A stretch of DNA of 43,369 nucleotides from Clostridium sp. CAG:221 (GCA_000435835.1 FR883424.1:1-43369); one strand, 5' to 3'; positions 1 to 8,405 are shown, counted from the first letter of the stretch. Numbers and translations: made by a program. The notes: a model not told the origin generated them from the letters alone.

Positions 1-31
1 CCATCGAAAATTTTATACTTTCCTGTACTTT

Positions 32-62
32 AAAAAAAAGCTAGAGAAAACTCTAGCTTTTT
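32..62 (-). terminator. Intrinsic terminator of metY
   Basis: A GCTAGAG/CTCTAGC stem with an AAAA loop is extended by A/T pairs. Read on the minus strand it is followed by a run of eight T. It lies 11 bases past the metY stop codon. Confidence 0.9.
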
Positions 63-72
63 AATAATTAAT

Positions 73-1347
73 TTATATTGTATCTAATGCTTGTTTAAAA
101 TCATCTATTATATCTTGTATATCTTCAATTCCTACAGAAACTCTCAGCATATCCTTTGTTACACCACTTGCCGCTAAATCCTCATCATTTAACTGACTAT
201 GAGTTGTAGTTGCTGGATGAAGAATACAGCTTCTTGAATCACCAAGAGTAACAGCTAAAGCAACTAAGTTTAGTGCCTTACAGAATTTTTTGCTCTCCTC
301 TATACCACCTTTTATACCAAAGGTAAGAAGTCCACTGCCTGCTTTTAAATACTTCTTAGCATTTTCATATCCTTTACTACCTTCTAAATAAGGATAGTTA
401 ACCCAGCTTACTTTTGGGTGATTTTGTAAATATTTAGCTAATTGTAAAGCATTTGATGAATGTCTTTCCATTCTTAAATGAAGTGTTTCTAATCCTAAAT
501 TAGTTAAGTAAGCATTAAAAGGACTCATACATGGTCCTAAATCTCTTAAAAGTGTAACCCTTAATTTAAAAATATATGCAGATGTACCAATGTCCTCAGC
601 ATATCTTAAGCCATGATAACTTTCATCAGGATTTATAAAGTCTGGAAACTTATTATTGCTCCAATTGAAATTACCTCCATCAACAATTATTCCACCTATG
701 CTCTGTGCATGACCTTCTGAATATTTAGTTGTTGAATGTACTACCACATTGGCACCAAATTTAAATGGATTTATTAAATAAGGAGTTCCTACAGTGTTAT
801 CCACTATAAATGGTACTTCAAGCTTTGATGCTACCTTAGCAAATTTCTCAAAATCTAAAACATTTAAGCCTGGATTACCAATAGTTTCGCCATAAACAGC
901 TTTTGTATTTTCTCTTGCAACCTTTAAAATCTCTTCTTCAGATGCATCTGGATCTACAAAAGTAACCTCAATACCTAAATTTTTTAAATGGACATTAAAT
1001 AAATTTACTGTACCTCCATATAAAGATGATACAGATATGATATGATCCCCTGCTTTACAAATATTTAATATTGATAAAAGTATTGCAGATTGTCCTGATG
1101 CAGTGGCTACAGCCCCAACGCCACCTTCAAGCTTACTAAATTTCTCTTCTAATGCTGATAGTGTAGGATTAGAAATCCTAGTATATAAATGTCCATCTGC
1201 CTCTAAATTAAATAATGCTTCAAGTTTGTCAGGATCATCATATTTATAAGTTGCACTTTGATATATTGGTAATACTCTTGGTTCTCCACTATTTGGCGTA
1301 TACCCTCCTTGAATACAATTAGTGCCCTTTCTCCAGTTATTAGTCAT
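73..1347 (-). CDS. metY: O-acetylhomoserine sulfhydrylase (MetY)
   Basis: Cytoplasmic PLP enzyme that makes homocysteine from O-acetylhomoserine and sulfide, one step before methionine. The 424-residue protein has the full length of the Cys/Met-metabolism PLP family. The PLP lysine is K208 in the motif HSTTKYSEGH, and the ATASGQSA segment (81-88) and the D183-containing VDNT motif are present. AAGGGGG precedes the ATG by about nine bases. Transcription is controlled by a SAM-I riboswitch with its own promoter, so methionine sufficiency should shut it off. Homoserine dehydrogenase lies upstream on the same strand, which fits a methionine-supply role. A cystathionine gamma-synthase-like activity cannot be excluded, but length and motifs favour MetY. 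Confidence 0.93.
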   Translation of the reverse strand: MTNNWRKGTNCIQGGYTPNSGEPRVLPIYQSATYKYDDPDKLEALFNLEADGHLYTRISNPTLSALEEKFSKLEGGVGAVATASGQSAILLSILNICKAGDHIISVSSLYGGTVNLFNVHLKNLGIEVTFVDPDASEEEILKVARENTKAVYGETIGNPGLNVLDFEKFAKVASKLEVPFIVDNTVGTPYLINPFKFGANVVVHSTTKYSEGHAQSIGGIIVDGGNFNWSNNKFPDFINPDESYHGLRYAEDIGTSAYIFKLRVTLLRDLGPCMSPFNAYLTNLGLETLHLRMERHSSNALQLAKYLQNHPKVSWVNYPYLEGSKGYENAKKYLKAGSGLLTFGIKGGIEESKKFCKALNLVALAVTLGDSRSCILHPATTTHSQLNDEDLAASGVTKDMLRVSVGIEDIQDIIDDFKQALDTI

Positions 1348-1378
1348 ATTAAAAAGCCCCCTTAAAATTATAATTACT

Positions 1379-1425
1379 AAAAAAACTACTTCTCATTATT
1401 ATCCTATAGATAATGAGAAGTAGTT
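1379..1425 (-). terminator. Terminator of the metY SAM-I expression platform
   Basis: A perfect 15-bp stem (AACTACTTCTCATTA with its complement) is followed by seven T on the minus strand. Its 5' arm contains TCTCATT, which can pair instead with AATGAGA, the 3' strand of riboswitch P1. That gives the usual choice between antiterminator (no SAM) and terminator (SAM bound). Confidence 0.92.
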
Positions 1426-1456
1426 AATAAATCATAATAACTATTCATTCATATAA

Positions 1457-1657
1457 TATCTCATTTCTCAAGGCAAAGCCTTGCAGGATTTAGCACCACA
1501 GTTCTTAATGATGAATTATGAGTGATGAATGATGAATTAAGGATAAAACTCCAAGAGTTTTTAATCAATTCATAATTCTTAATTCATAATTCTTAATTGA
1601 AAAACTAGGTTGCTAGGTTTCACAGGGCCAGTCCCTCCACCATTCTTAATAAGAAGT
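1457..1657 (-). promoter_or_regulatory. SAM-I (S-box) riboswitch with a repeat in P3
   Basis: On the minus strand the core reads GGAGGGACTGGCCC, then GTGAAACC and GCAACC. After a 95-base interruption it resumes with GGTGCTAAATCCTGC and the P4 hairpin CAAGGCTTTGCCTTG. P1 is 7 bp, TCTTATT with AATGAGA. These are the signature elements of the SAM-I class, which turns off methionine genes when S-adenosylmethionine is bound. The interruption at 1504-1599 is a copy of the dispersed palindromic repeat. It falls exactly in the P3 loop and is closed by ACC/GGT and AGTT/AACT pairs, so the aptamer core should still fold. Confidence 0.93.
1504..1599. repeat. Palindromic repeat copy 1 (inside riboswitch P3)
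   Basis: Outer arms are built from ATGAATTATGA and TTCATAATT words like the other seven copies. This copy has a single inner hairpin (AAAACTC-CAA-GAGTTTT) rather than two, so it is a shortened version of the family. Confidence 0.85.
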
Positions 1658-1675
1658 ATTTTGTTGTTATCTTTA

Positions 1676-1703
1676 ATTATACATATATGGAATTTATTTT
1701 CAA
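1676..1703 (-). promoter_or_regulatory. Sigma-A-type promoter of metY
   Basis: TTGAAA, 16 bases, then TATAAT on the minus strand, ending about 20 bases before P1 of the SAM-I riboswitch. The -35 box overlaps the stop codon of the upstream cyclo-ligase gene. Confidence 0.8.
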
Positions 1704-2266
1704 TAAGTTTTTATAATTTTTTCCGTATTTATTATAAAATCAACTTTTATATCATGATAATCAGTTTCTATTTTTTCTAAAATCTGCTCTTCATAAGCTA
1801 AAGCTATTTTTTTTGCTTTGAAGATGTTTTTTTCTAGGTACTTGTCATAATATCCACCACCATAGCCTATTCTATTTCCTTCCTTATCAAATGCCACTCC
1901 TGGCATTACAATTGTGTCAAAATCACTGGCTATTTTTTCTTTATCCACACTTATAGGCTCTAATATACCATAGTTGTCCACATTTAACTCAGTAAAACTG
2001 TGAATTTTTACAGCTATCATTTCTTTTTTATTAATATCTGTTTTTGGTACATATATATTTTTCTTATCACTAATTGCTTTATTTATTATTTCATGAGTAC
2101 TTACTTCTGATCCAAAACTCACGTATATAAATATATCTTTAGCTTTTTTGTATAAATCACTATTTATAAAAAGATCATATATAAGCTTGTCTTTTAATTT
2201 TCTTAATTCATTAGACATATTATTTCTTGTGTGTAATACTTCTTTTCTTACTATCTTTTTATCCAT
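1700..2266 (-). CDS. 5-formyltetrahydrofolate cyclo-ligase
   Basis: ATP-dependent enzyme that returns 5-formyl-THF to the folate pool as 5,10-methenyl-THF. The 188-residue length is typical of the family. The glycine-rich motif RIGYGGGYYDKYL near the C-terminus, preceded by MPGVAFD, is the family signature, and the basic N-terminus (KKIVRKEVLHTRN) also fits. It starts 10 bases after the hom stop, so the two are probably cotranscribed. No terminator follows. The next promoter (metY) overlaps its stop codon, so read-through into the metY leader is possible. Confidence 0.9.
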   Translation of the reverse strand: MDKKIVRKEVLHTRNNMSNELRKLKDKLIYDLFINSDLYKKAKDIFIYVSFGSEVSTHEIINKAISDKKNIYVPKTDINKKEMIAVKIHSFTELNVDNYGILEPISVDKEKIASDFDTIVMPGVAFDKEGNRIGYGGGYYDKYLEKNIFKAKKIALAYEEQILEKIETDYHDIKVDFIINTEKIIKTY

Positions 2267-2276
2267 ATTTACCTCT

Positions 2277-3287
2277 TTATTTTAAATTTATTAAATCTCT
2301 TAAAATAGCAGCAGCTGCATTTATTCTGCCTGATGCTCCTCCAATTATACTTATTTCACCTAAAGAATCTGTCTTATAAGTTATTCCTTTATTTTTACCA
2401 TCCACTAAATACAAGGGATGACTTTTATCTATTTCACAAAGCTTAACTTCTGCTGTTGCTTTTCCATTTTTCATGGCTACTTTACCCATCAGCTTTAACT
2501 TTTTTTCTTGCTCTTTTAACACTATAAGTTCTTCTTTCTTTATATGACTAATTCCTTCAACCTTTATATCATTTAATGATAAATCAGTATTTAAAATTAC
2601 ATTTGATAATATTATTATCTTTACTGCAGTATCATATCCTTCTATATCTAATGTTGGATTCTTTTCTGCAATTCCTTCTTTTTGTGCTTGTTTAAGTGCT
2701 TCATCATATGAAATATGATTTTTCATCATTTCTGATAAGATATAATTAGTGGTGCCATTTAATATTCCTTCCATAGAAGTTATCTCTGAACCAGCTACTT
2801 CAATTAACCCACCATTTATAGATGGCAAAGCTCCACCGGTAGTGCATCCTACCATTAATTTAACACCATTTTCACCAGCTAATTCATTAAGATATTTATA
2901 TTTTAAAAATATAGGTCCCTTATTTCCTGTAACCACATTTATTTTATTTTTTAATGCCTTTTCCATATGCATTAATGCTGGCTGTCCACTTGATATATTA
3001 GTATGGGTAAGCTCAACAATTGTATCTACATCTCCATTTGCAATAATACTATCTATGTTATAATTGCCCCAATCTTTATATTCACTTATTTGCTTTCCCT
3101 TTTGAATATGATTTATTAAATGTATTAAATCTATTTTCTCTGGATTATATATTCCACCTGAACTATTAATAATATATTTTAAATTAATTTCTAAATTATA
3201 TTTTTCTCTTAAATATTTCTTTTTTTCTATAAGTAAACCAGCTAGTGCTTGTCCTACTCCTCCAAAACCAATTAACCCAATATCCAT
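2277..3287 (-). CDS. hom: Homoserine dehydrogenase
   Basis: Reduces aspartate semialdehyde to homoserine, the branch point to threonine and methionine. The N-terminal Rossmann motif GLIGFGGVGQAL, the catalytic-domain segment GILNGTTNYILSEM and the late motif DIEGYDTAVKI are clear family marks. At 336 residues it is the short form without a C-terminal ACT domain, so threonine feedback through ACT is not expected. The start is placed at ATG 3287 because GGAGG lies eight bases upstream; a TTG five codons earlier sits inside that ribosome binding site. The product feeds MetY, encoded two genes away. Confidence 0.9.
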   Translation of the reverse strand: MDIGLIGFGGVGQALAGLLIEKKKYLREKYNLEINLKYIINSSGGIYNPEKIDLIHLINHIQKGKQISEYKDWGNYNIDSIIANGDVDTIVELTHTNISSGQPALMHMEKALKNKINVVTGNKGPIFLKYKYLNELAGENGVKLMVGCTTGGALPSINGGLIEVAGSEITSMEGILNGTTNYILSEMMKNHISYDEALKQAQKEGIAEKNPTLDIEGYDTAVKIIILSNVILNTDLSLNDIKVEGISHIKKEELIVLKEQEKKLKLMGKVAMKNGKATAEVKLCEIDKSHPLYLVDGKNKGITYKTDSLGEISIIGGASGRINAAAAILRDLINLK

Positions 3288-3355
3288 ACTCAATACCTCC
3301 AAGTTTTATATATAATTTAATTATATATAATTAAAAATTAATAATAAACTTAGCT

Positions 3356-3481
3356 AATTATGAATTATGAATGCTGAATTATAAATTAAGGAATAAACTC
3401 CAAGAGTTTAGAAAAATATAATTTTAGAAACTCTTGGAGTTTCCACATTAATTCATTATTCTTAATTCATAATTCATAATT
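3356..3481. repeat. Palindromic repeat copy 2
   Basis: Outer arms of AATTATGAATT type enclose a left hairpin AAACTC-CAA-GAGTTT and a right hairpin AAACTC-TTG-GAGTTT, separated by an A/T loop. It begins 12 bases 3' of the DUF1540 gene's stop codon. Confidence 0.9.
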
Positions 3482-3493
3482 GGATTAAGTTCT

Positions 3494-3808
3494 TTAGAAC
3501 TTTGGAACAAAGGTGTTGCATTCTGTCTTGGAAACAGATGAAACTGGGCCTCCTGCTATACTTATTGAATCTGCTCCACACATTCCTAATTCATTGTATA
3601 CACAATTTACAGCTTCACAATTAACTGGCATAGCAGCCTTTGGTTCTTCTGTACTATTTAAAAATTCCTTTGTTTTTTCAATAAAGCTTTCACAACATGT
3701 AGTTTCACTTACAAAAGCTTCACTTCCACCTACTTGTATGCCATCTTTACAACAAAGATTATGCTTATTATGACCACAAGTAGTAACATTACACATTAAA
3801 TTTGGCAT
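3494..3808 (-). CDS. Tandem DUF1540 protein
   Basis: 104-residue protein with two copies of a roughly 40-residue cysteine domain: C6-x5-C12-x6-C19 in the first half and C64-x4-C69-x7-C77 in the second, each followed by a xIxxGG turn. This matches the DUF1540 family, small proteins common in spore-forming Firmicutes. The cysteine spacing suggests metal binding, but no function is established. A good ribosome binding site (TAGGAGTGA) precedes the ATG. It is divergent from glnS and seems to be a single-gene unit whose 3' end is a palindromic repeat. Confidence 0.85.
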   Translation of the reverse strand: MPNLMCNVTTCGHNKHNLCCKDGIQVGGSEAFVSETTCCESFIEKTKEFLNSTEEPKAAMPVNCEAVNCVYNELGMCGADSISIAGGPVSSVSKTECNTFVPKF

Positions 3809-4014
3809 AAAATCACTCCTATCTATTGCTAAATTCCACCTAGTTATTTTTACAATTTCTTTCTTTATTTATACATAAATCCGTCTTTTAATGTTTTTCT
3901 TTATTTTTTCTTTATATTAGATTAAAATTATTATTAATAGTAAACTATGTTAATAAGGTAAATTTTTATATATATTTACTTAATTAATAAATAAACTTTG
4001 AGCGAGGTAAAACA

Positions 4015-5679
4015 ATGTCAAATGAAATTAATTCTTCTAATTTTATAAGAAATATAATCATTAATGACTTAGAGAGTGGAAAACATAATGAGATAATCAC
4101 TCGTTTCCCACCAGAGCCAAATGGTTATTTACATATAGGTCATGCAAAATCTATATTATTAAACTTTGGTTTAGCTGAAGAATTCCACGGTAAAACACAT
4201 TTAAGATTTGATGATACTAACCCTGTAAAGGAAGATACAGAATATGTTGAATCAATTAAAGAAGATGTTAAATGGTTAGGCGGAAATTGGGATGCTTTAT
4301 TCTTTGCATCTAACTACTTTGATACTATGTATGAAAAAGCTGTTCTTTTAATTAAGAAAGGATTAGCTTATGTATGTGATCTTACTCCTGAAGAAGCAAA
4401 AGCATATAGAGGATCATTAACTGAACCTGGAAAAGAAAGTCCTTATAGAAATAGATCTGTTGAAGAAAACTTAGATTTATTTGAAAGAATGAAAAATGGT
4501 GAATTCAAAGATGGAGAAAAAGTTCTTAGAGCTAAAATAGATATGACTTCTCCAAACCTTAATATGAGAGATCCAATAATCTATAGAATTGCTCATGCAA
4601 CTCACCATAATACAGGAGACAAATGGTGTATCTACCCAATGTATGACTTTGCTCATCCATTAGAAGATGCTATAGAAGGAATTACTCACTCTATCTGTAC
4701 ATTAGAATTTGAAGATCATAGACCTCTTTATGACTGGGTTGTAAGAGAATGTGAAATGGAATGTGTACCTAGACAAATTGAATTTGCTAGATTAAACATG
4801 ACAAACACAGTTATGAGTAAAAGAAAACTTAAGCAATTAGTAGATGAAGGTGTTGTCGATGGATGGGATGATCCAAGAATGCCTACTATATCTGGTCTTA
4901 GAAGAAGAGGATGTACTCCTGAAGCTTTAAGAAACTTCTGTGCAGCTATAGGTGTTGCTAAAGCAAACTCAACAGTTGACTCTCAAATGCTTGATTACTT
5001 TGTAAGAGAAGATTTACAAATGAAAGCACCAAATGCTATGGCTATACTTAATCCTTTAAAATTAGTTATCACTAATTATCCTGAAGGACAAACTGAAATG
5101 CTAGAAGTAAGCAATAATGCAAAAGATGAATCTTTTGGTAAAAGATTAGTTCCTTTCTCAAGAGAATTATATATTGAACAAGAAGATTTCATGGAAGTTC
5201 CAGTTAAAAAATACTTCAGATTATTCCCTGGAAATGAAGTTAGATTAATGGGTGCATATTTTGTTAAATGTACTGATGTAATTAAAGATGAAAATGGTAA
5301 TGTAATTGAAGTTCATTGTACTTACGATCCAGAAACTAAGAGTGGTTCAGGATTTACAGGAAGAAAAGTTAAAGGTACTATCCACTGGGTAGATGCTAAA
5401 AATGCTGTTCCTGCTGAATTTAGATTATATGAACCATTAATCTTAGATGATGCTGAAGGAAATGAAGGAAAGCACTTCTTAGAACAAATAAATCCTCATT
5501 CAATAGAAGTATTACAAGGATTCATCGAGCCAACAGCTATCAAGGATGCTAAGCCTCAAGATAAATTCCAAATGGTTAGAAACGGATTCTTTAATGTAGA
5601 TCCTAAATATACTACACCAGAAAAACTTGTTTTCAACAGAATTGTATCTTTAAAATCCTCATTCAAACTTAATAAATAA
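4015..5679 (+). CDS. glnS: Glutaminyl-tRNA synthetase
   Basis: Class I synthetase that charges tRNA-Gln with glutamine. The HIGH signature is at residues 40-43, after PPEPNGYL, and the KMSKS-type loop VMSKR is at 266-270. The segment LRFDDTNP (63-70) and the C-terminal beta-barrel anticodon-binding half are present. At 554 residues it is full length. GAGGT lies seven bases before the ATG. An independent GlnRS means the cell need not rely only on the GatCAB amidation route. It is convergent with the small gene at 5698-5862, with which it shares a terminator. Confidence 0.95.
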   Translation: MSNEINSSNFIRNIIINDLESGKHNEIITRFPPEPNGYLHIGHAKSILLNFGLAEEFHGKTHLRFDDTNPVKEDTEYVESIKEDVKWLGGNWDALFFASNYFDTMYEKAVLLIKKGLAYVCDLTPEEAKAYRGSLTEPGKESPYRNRSVEENLDLFERMKNGEFKDGEKVLRAKIDMTSPNLNMRDPIIYRIAHATHHNTGDKWCIYPMYDFAHPLEDAIEGITHSICTLEFEDHRPLYDWVVRECEMECVPRQIEFARLNMTNTVMSKRKLKQLVDEGVVDGWDDPRMPTISGLRRRGCTPEALRNFCAAIGVAKANSTVDSQMLDYFVREDLQMKAPNAMAILNPLKLVITNYPEGQTEMLEVSNNAKDESFGKRLVPFSRELYIEQEDFMEVPVKKYFRLFPGNEVRLMGAYFVKCTDVIKDENGNVIEVHCTYDPETKSGSGFTGRKVKGTIHWVDAKNAVPAEFRLYEPLILDDAEGNEGKHFLEQINPHSIEVLQGFIEPTAIKDAKPQDKFQMVRNGFFNVDPKYTTPEKLVFNRIVSLKSSFKLNK

Positions 5680-5683
5680 AAAT

Positions 5684-5714
5684 AAATAAGTGGAGAATTA
5701 TCTCCACTTATTTT
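5684..5714. terminator. Bidirectional terminator after glnS
   Basis: A 13-bp stem (AAATAAGTGGAGA and its complement) with an ATTA loop. It has T-rich sequence on both exits and lies five bases past the glnS stop. The last codons and stop of the minus-strand small gene (5698-5862) are encoded inside this hairpin. Confidence 0.85.
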
Positions 5715-5862
5715 CTATATCTACTCTATCTTCATAAAACCCATAATCATCACTATAGTCATTTAGACTATTAACATCACAATCTATATCCCAATTATTT
5801 GCTTGTATATTATTAAATTTCATCAATACATTTTTCTTAATACCTTTCTTTTGGATAGCCAT
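5698..5862 (-). CDS. Small hypothetical protein, 54 residues
   Basis: I do not recognise this protein. It begins MAIQKKGIKKNVLMKFNN and ends with a strongly acidic, tyrosine-rich tail (YSDDYGFYEDRVD) before NKWR. The basic N-terminus and acidic C-terminus give it a dipolar character. There is no membrane segment and one cysteine. Support for a real gene: AGGAGAAG lies ten bases before the ATG, and the frame closes within the shared terminator hairpin. It follows the cysteine-rich small gene on the same strand but is separated from it by a terminator-like structure, so it may have its own promoter. Confidence 0.6.
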   Translation of the reverse strand: MAIQKKGIKKNVLMKFNNIQANNWDIDCDVNSLNDYSDDYGFYEDRVDIENKWR

Positions 5863-5930
5863 ATCTCACATTCTTCTCCTTTCTAGTTTTTAGTTATATA
5901 TAGTTTAAGTTTTTCTATTATTTTTATTCA

Positions 5931-6003
5931 TTAAAAAGTGAGCTACATGAAGCTTGTCTTGCCACTCATGGTGTATAAGCTTAAAACTTCATATAACTCA
6001 CTT
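5931..6003 (-). terminator. Long terminator-like hairpin after the Cys-rich gene
   Basis: AAGTGAG/CTCACTT, then ATGAAG/CTTCAT, then GCTT/AAGC are nested stems spanning about 68 bases. On the minus strand a TTTTTAA tract follows. It lies 38 bases after the stop of the Cys-rich gene. It is larger than a usual intrinsic terminator, and the interior can form a further small hairpin. Confidence 0.6.
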
Positions 6004-6040
6004 AATAAAATGGTTTTTTCCTACCCAAGTCTATTTTTAA

Positions 6041-6208
6041 TTATTTATGCCCTTCATCGCATGCACATGCACAACTTCCTCTGCTGGCAGTTGTCCATTG
6101 ATTATTTGTCGCACTTTTTTTTGCTTCTTGGCTATTGCTGCAGCCACAGCCCTCCACTGATGCTGATGACAGTTCATGATTACAGTGACATCTTTTAGAT
6201 TTACTCAT
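6041..6208 (-). CDS. Small cysteine-rich protein, 55 residues
   Basis: I do not recognise this protein. It contains seven cysteines in three clusters: CHCNH (residues 7-11), GCGC (20-23) and SCACACDEGH (45-54). The centre is polar and uncharged (NNQWTTASRG). Clustered CxC pairs with adjacent His suggest metal binding or a heavily disulfide-bonded peptide; a modified peptide is possible, but no maturation enzyme is nearby. AGGAGGT lies eight bases before the ATG, the strongest ribosome binding site of this segment, which strongly supports translation. The 5' leader carries a 16-bp hairpin. Confidence 0.7.
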   Translation of the reverse strand: MSKSKRCHCNHELSSASVEGCGCSNSQEAKKSATNNQWTTASRGSCACACDEGHK

Positions 6209-6241
6209 AATCTTGACCTCCTATAACTATCTTTCATTTTT

Positions 6242-6283
6242 GCAATACTACAGCCAGTCCTATAGTTCTAGCCATAGTATTGC
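6242..6283 (-). promoter_or_regulatory. 16-bp hairpin in the leader of the Cys-rich gene
   Basis: GCAATACTA pairs with TAGTATTGC, and the stem continues with G-U pairs to 16 bp around a ten-base loop. It ends 33 bases before the start codon. No T tract follows on either strand, so it is not an ordinary terminator. Confidence 0.5.
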
Positions 6284-6475
6284 TCATTAACTTTCTATTT
6301 AGTTGTAAAGACTCTTAGGACTATCAACTAAAGCAACATCCTATCCTTAAGTCATTACTATTGTGTGCTTTTTATACAAACTATATACCTGAATTAATTA
6401 TGAAGAATAGTAATTAGTTAGGCACTTATGTATTATGAGTGATTAAAGATTAATTATGGAACAAACCTTTATGAA

Positions 6476-8137
6476 TTATAAAGCTAAAAATTTATTGAAT
6501 CTTTCTCTAACTTTTTCTTCACCCATAATTTGCATTATAGTGTAAAGATCAGGAGTATTTGTTCTGTGTGATAAAGCGCTTCTTACAGCACCAGCAACAT
6601 CAGAAATCATTCCTTTATAGTTTTCTGGATTAGCTTTGTATTCTTTTCTATTAGCACAGTATCCAAGTTCTGCTCCAATTACTTTTAATTCTTCAAACCA
6701 TTCTTCTTGGCTTCCAACATTAAATGTAAATTTTTTAGCATATTCTTCAATTACAGCCTTAGCATTTTCTAATGATAAAGTCTTTGGTAATTCAACTTGT
6801 TCTGCAGTTTCATTGTAGAATAATTCATCAAAGAAGTAGAATATCTTATCTTTAACTTCATCCCATTTTGCAAAGTCTTTTCTTGGCTTTGGACCTTCTT
6901 TATCTATGTTGAATATTTCTCTAGCCATAGCTTCATTAGAAGTAACTAATTCATACATTTCTTTATCATATTCTTTAGCCCATTCAGTGTATTTTTCATA
7001 CACTTCAGAAGCTGGCATTCTTGCTATAACATCTTTTGAAACGTCATTTAACTTAACTAGGTCAAATAATGCTCCACTCTTACTCATCTTATCTAAATGA
7101 ACAACAAATTCATGGTAATCAGCAGATGGATTTTCAGTTCTCCATTCTTCATAGCTTGAATTAACAATATTTAATAAGTATTCTATAACACATACTACTG
7201 GATATCCAACTTCATTGTAGTAAGAAACAGCTGCTTCTGCATCTTTTCTCTTAGAAAGCTTTCTCTTTGATCCACCTTCTTGTTTCATTATTGTTGGTAT
7301 ATGTGCATAGTTTGGTCTTTCAAATCCTAATACATCAAATAATTGAACGTGTATTGGTAATGAAGAAAGCCATTCTTCTCCTCTAATAACATCTGTAGTT
7401 CTCATTAAATAATCGTCTATAGCATGTGCAAAGTGATATGTTGGAAGTCCATCACCTTTTATAAGAACAACATCTTGATTGTTTTCAGGGAATGATATAT
7501 CACCTTTAATTAAATCATGGAATTCTACTCTATTTTCAGGATTTCCTGGTGATTTTAATCTTAATATATAGCTTTCACCATTATTTATTCTTTCTATAGC
7601 TTCTTCTTCAGTTATATTCCTGTATTTAGCATATTCTCCATAGTATCCTGGAGTTATTTTATTAGCTATCTGCTCTTCTCTTAAAGCATTTAATTCTTCT
7701 GGAGTGCAGAAATCTGGATATGCTAATCCTTTTAATAATAAATCTTTTGCAAAGGCATTATATATATCTGATCTTTGACTTTGTCTATATGGACCATATT
7801 CACCTTTTGAAGTTTCTTGACCAGTCATTCCTTCGCTGAAGTCCATTCCAAAGTTGTGCATAGTTGAAATTGTATCTTCTATAGCTCCTTGAACTTCTCT
7901 TTTTTGATCTGTATCTTCAATTCTTAAATAGAAAACACCTTCACTTTGACTTGCTAATCTCTCATTGATTAACGCAGCAAAAACTCCTCCTATATGTTGG
8001 AACCCTGTTGGTGATGGTGCATATCTAGTTACTCTAGCACCTTCTTTTAAATTTCTCTTTGGGTATTTTGCTATATAATATTCTCTATCATGTTCAACAT
8101 TAGGAAATATTATTTCAGCTAATTTTTCAAATGCCAT
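6476..8137 (-). CDS. gltX: Glutamyl-tRNA synthetase
   Basis: Class I synthetase charging tRNA-Glu. The HIGH-type motif is HIGG at residues 48-51, in the segment PSPTGFQHIGG. The KMSKS-type loop is KLSKRKD, near residue 295, and LRIEDTD (87-93) is the glutamate-binding strand. At 553 residues it is the longer clostridial form. Because the same window encodes GlnRS, this enzyme is probably discriminating, which is an inference. A T-box leader reading GAA controls it, so expression should rise when uncharged tRNA-Glu accumulates. The ATG is preceded by AAGGAGAC. Confidence 0.95.
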   Translation of the reverse strand: MAFEKLAEIIFPNVEHDREYYIAKYPKRNLKEGARVTRYAPSPTGFQHIGGVFAALINERLASQSEGVFYLRIEDTDQKREVQGAIEDTISTMHNFGMDFSEGMTGQETSKGEYGPYRQSQRSDIYNAFAKDLLLKGLAYPDFCTPEELNALREEQIANKITPGYYGEYAKYRNITEEEAIERINNGESYILRLKSPGNPENRVEFHDLIKGDISFPENNQDVVLIKGDGLPTYHFAHAIDDYLMRTTDVIRGEEWLSSLPIHVQLFDVLGFERPNYAHIPTIMKQEGGSKRKLSKRKDAEAAVSYYNEVGYPVVCVIEYLLNIVNSSYEEWRTENPSADYHEFVVHLDKMSKSGALFDLVKLNDVSKDVIARMPASEVYEKYTEWAKEYDKEMYELVTSNEAMAREIFNIDKEGPKPRKDFAKWDEVKDKIFYFFDELFYNETAEQVELPKTLSLENAKAVIEEYAKKFTFNVGSQEEWFEELKVIGAELGYCANRKEYKANPENYKGMISDVAGAVRSALSHRTNTPDLYTIMQIMGEEKVRERFNKFLAL

Positions 8138-8170
8138 AATGTTAGTCTCCTTCTCTCTCTTTTTTATTAA

Positions 8171-8214
8171 AATATAAAAAGTCTTTCATCCCATGAAAAT
8201 ATAGGACGAAAGAC
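8171..8214 (-). terminator. T-box terminator of gltX
   Basis: GTCTTTCGTCC pairs with GGATGAAAGAC and is followed by a T-rich run on the minus strand. It is the terminator arm of the T-box switch. Confidence 0.9.
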
Positions 8215-8405
8215 GTACTTCCGCGTTACCACCTAAATTGGTTAATAAGAATTAACCCACTCAAATACTTATTTAATTTTATTGCTCCAAGGTTTCCTTC
8301 AATAGTTTTAAATTTTAGGCTCACACTCTCCCTAAATCGCTTTAAATTAAACTTCTATTTACTGCTCCTCTTCAACGCAATTACTATTATCATTTTTTGC
8401 AAATT
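8172..8405 (-). promoter_or_regulatory. T-box leader, Glu specifier (GAA)
   Basis: The minus strand contains the T-box sequence AGGTGGTAACGCGG (8221-8234). Upstream is Stem I with the AGTA bulge motif, and GAA directly follows the CTATT strand of Stem I at 8298-8300. GAA is a glutamate codon, matching the downstream gltX. Uncharged tRNA-Glu binding stabilises the antiterminator; otherwise the hairpin at 8181-8214 forms. Confidence 0.93.

Noticed and set aside
5938..6198. Plus-strand frame of 86 codons between glnS and gltX
   Set aside because: It is opposite the Cys-rich gene, which has a strong ribosome binding site. The plus frame has none, and it overlaps the terminator structure.
6393..6475. 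Another palindromic repeat copy 3' of gltX
   Set aside because: Words such as AATTATGAAGAATAG and ATTATGAGTGATTAAAG resemble one outer arm, but neither the inner hairpins nor the opposite arm can be found. At most it is a worn remnant.
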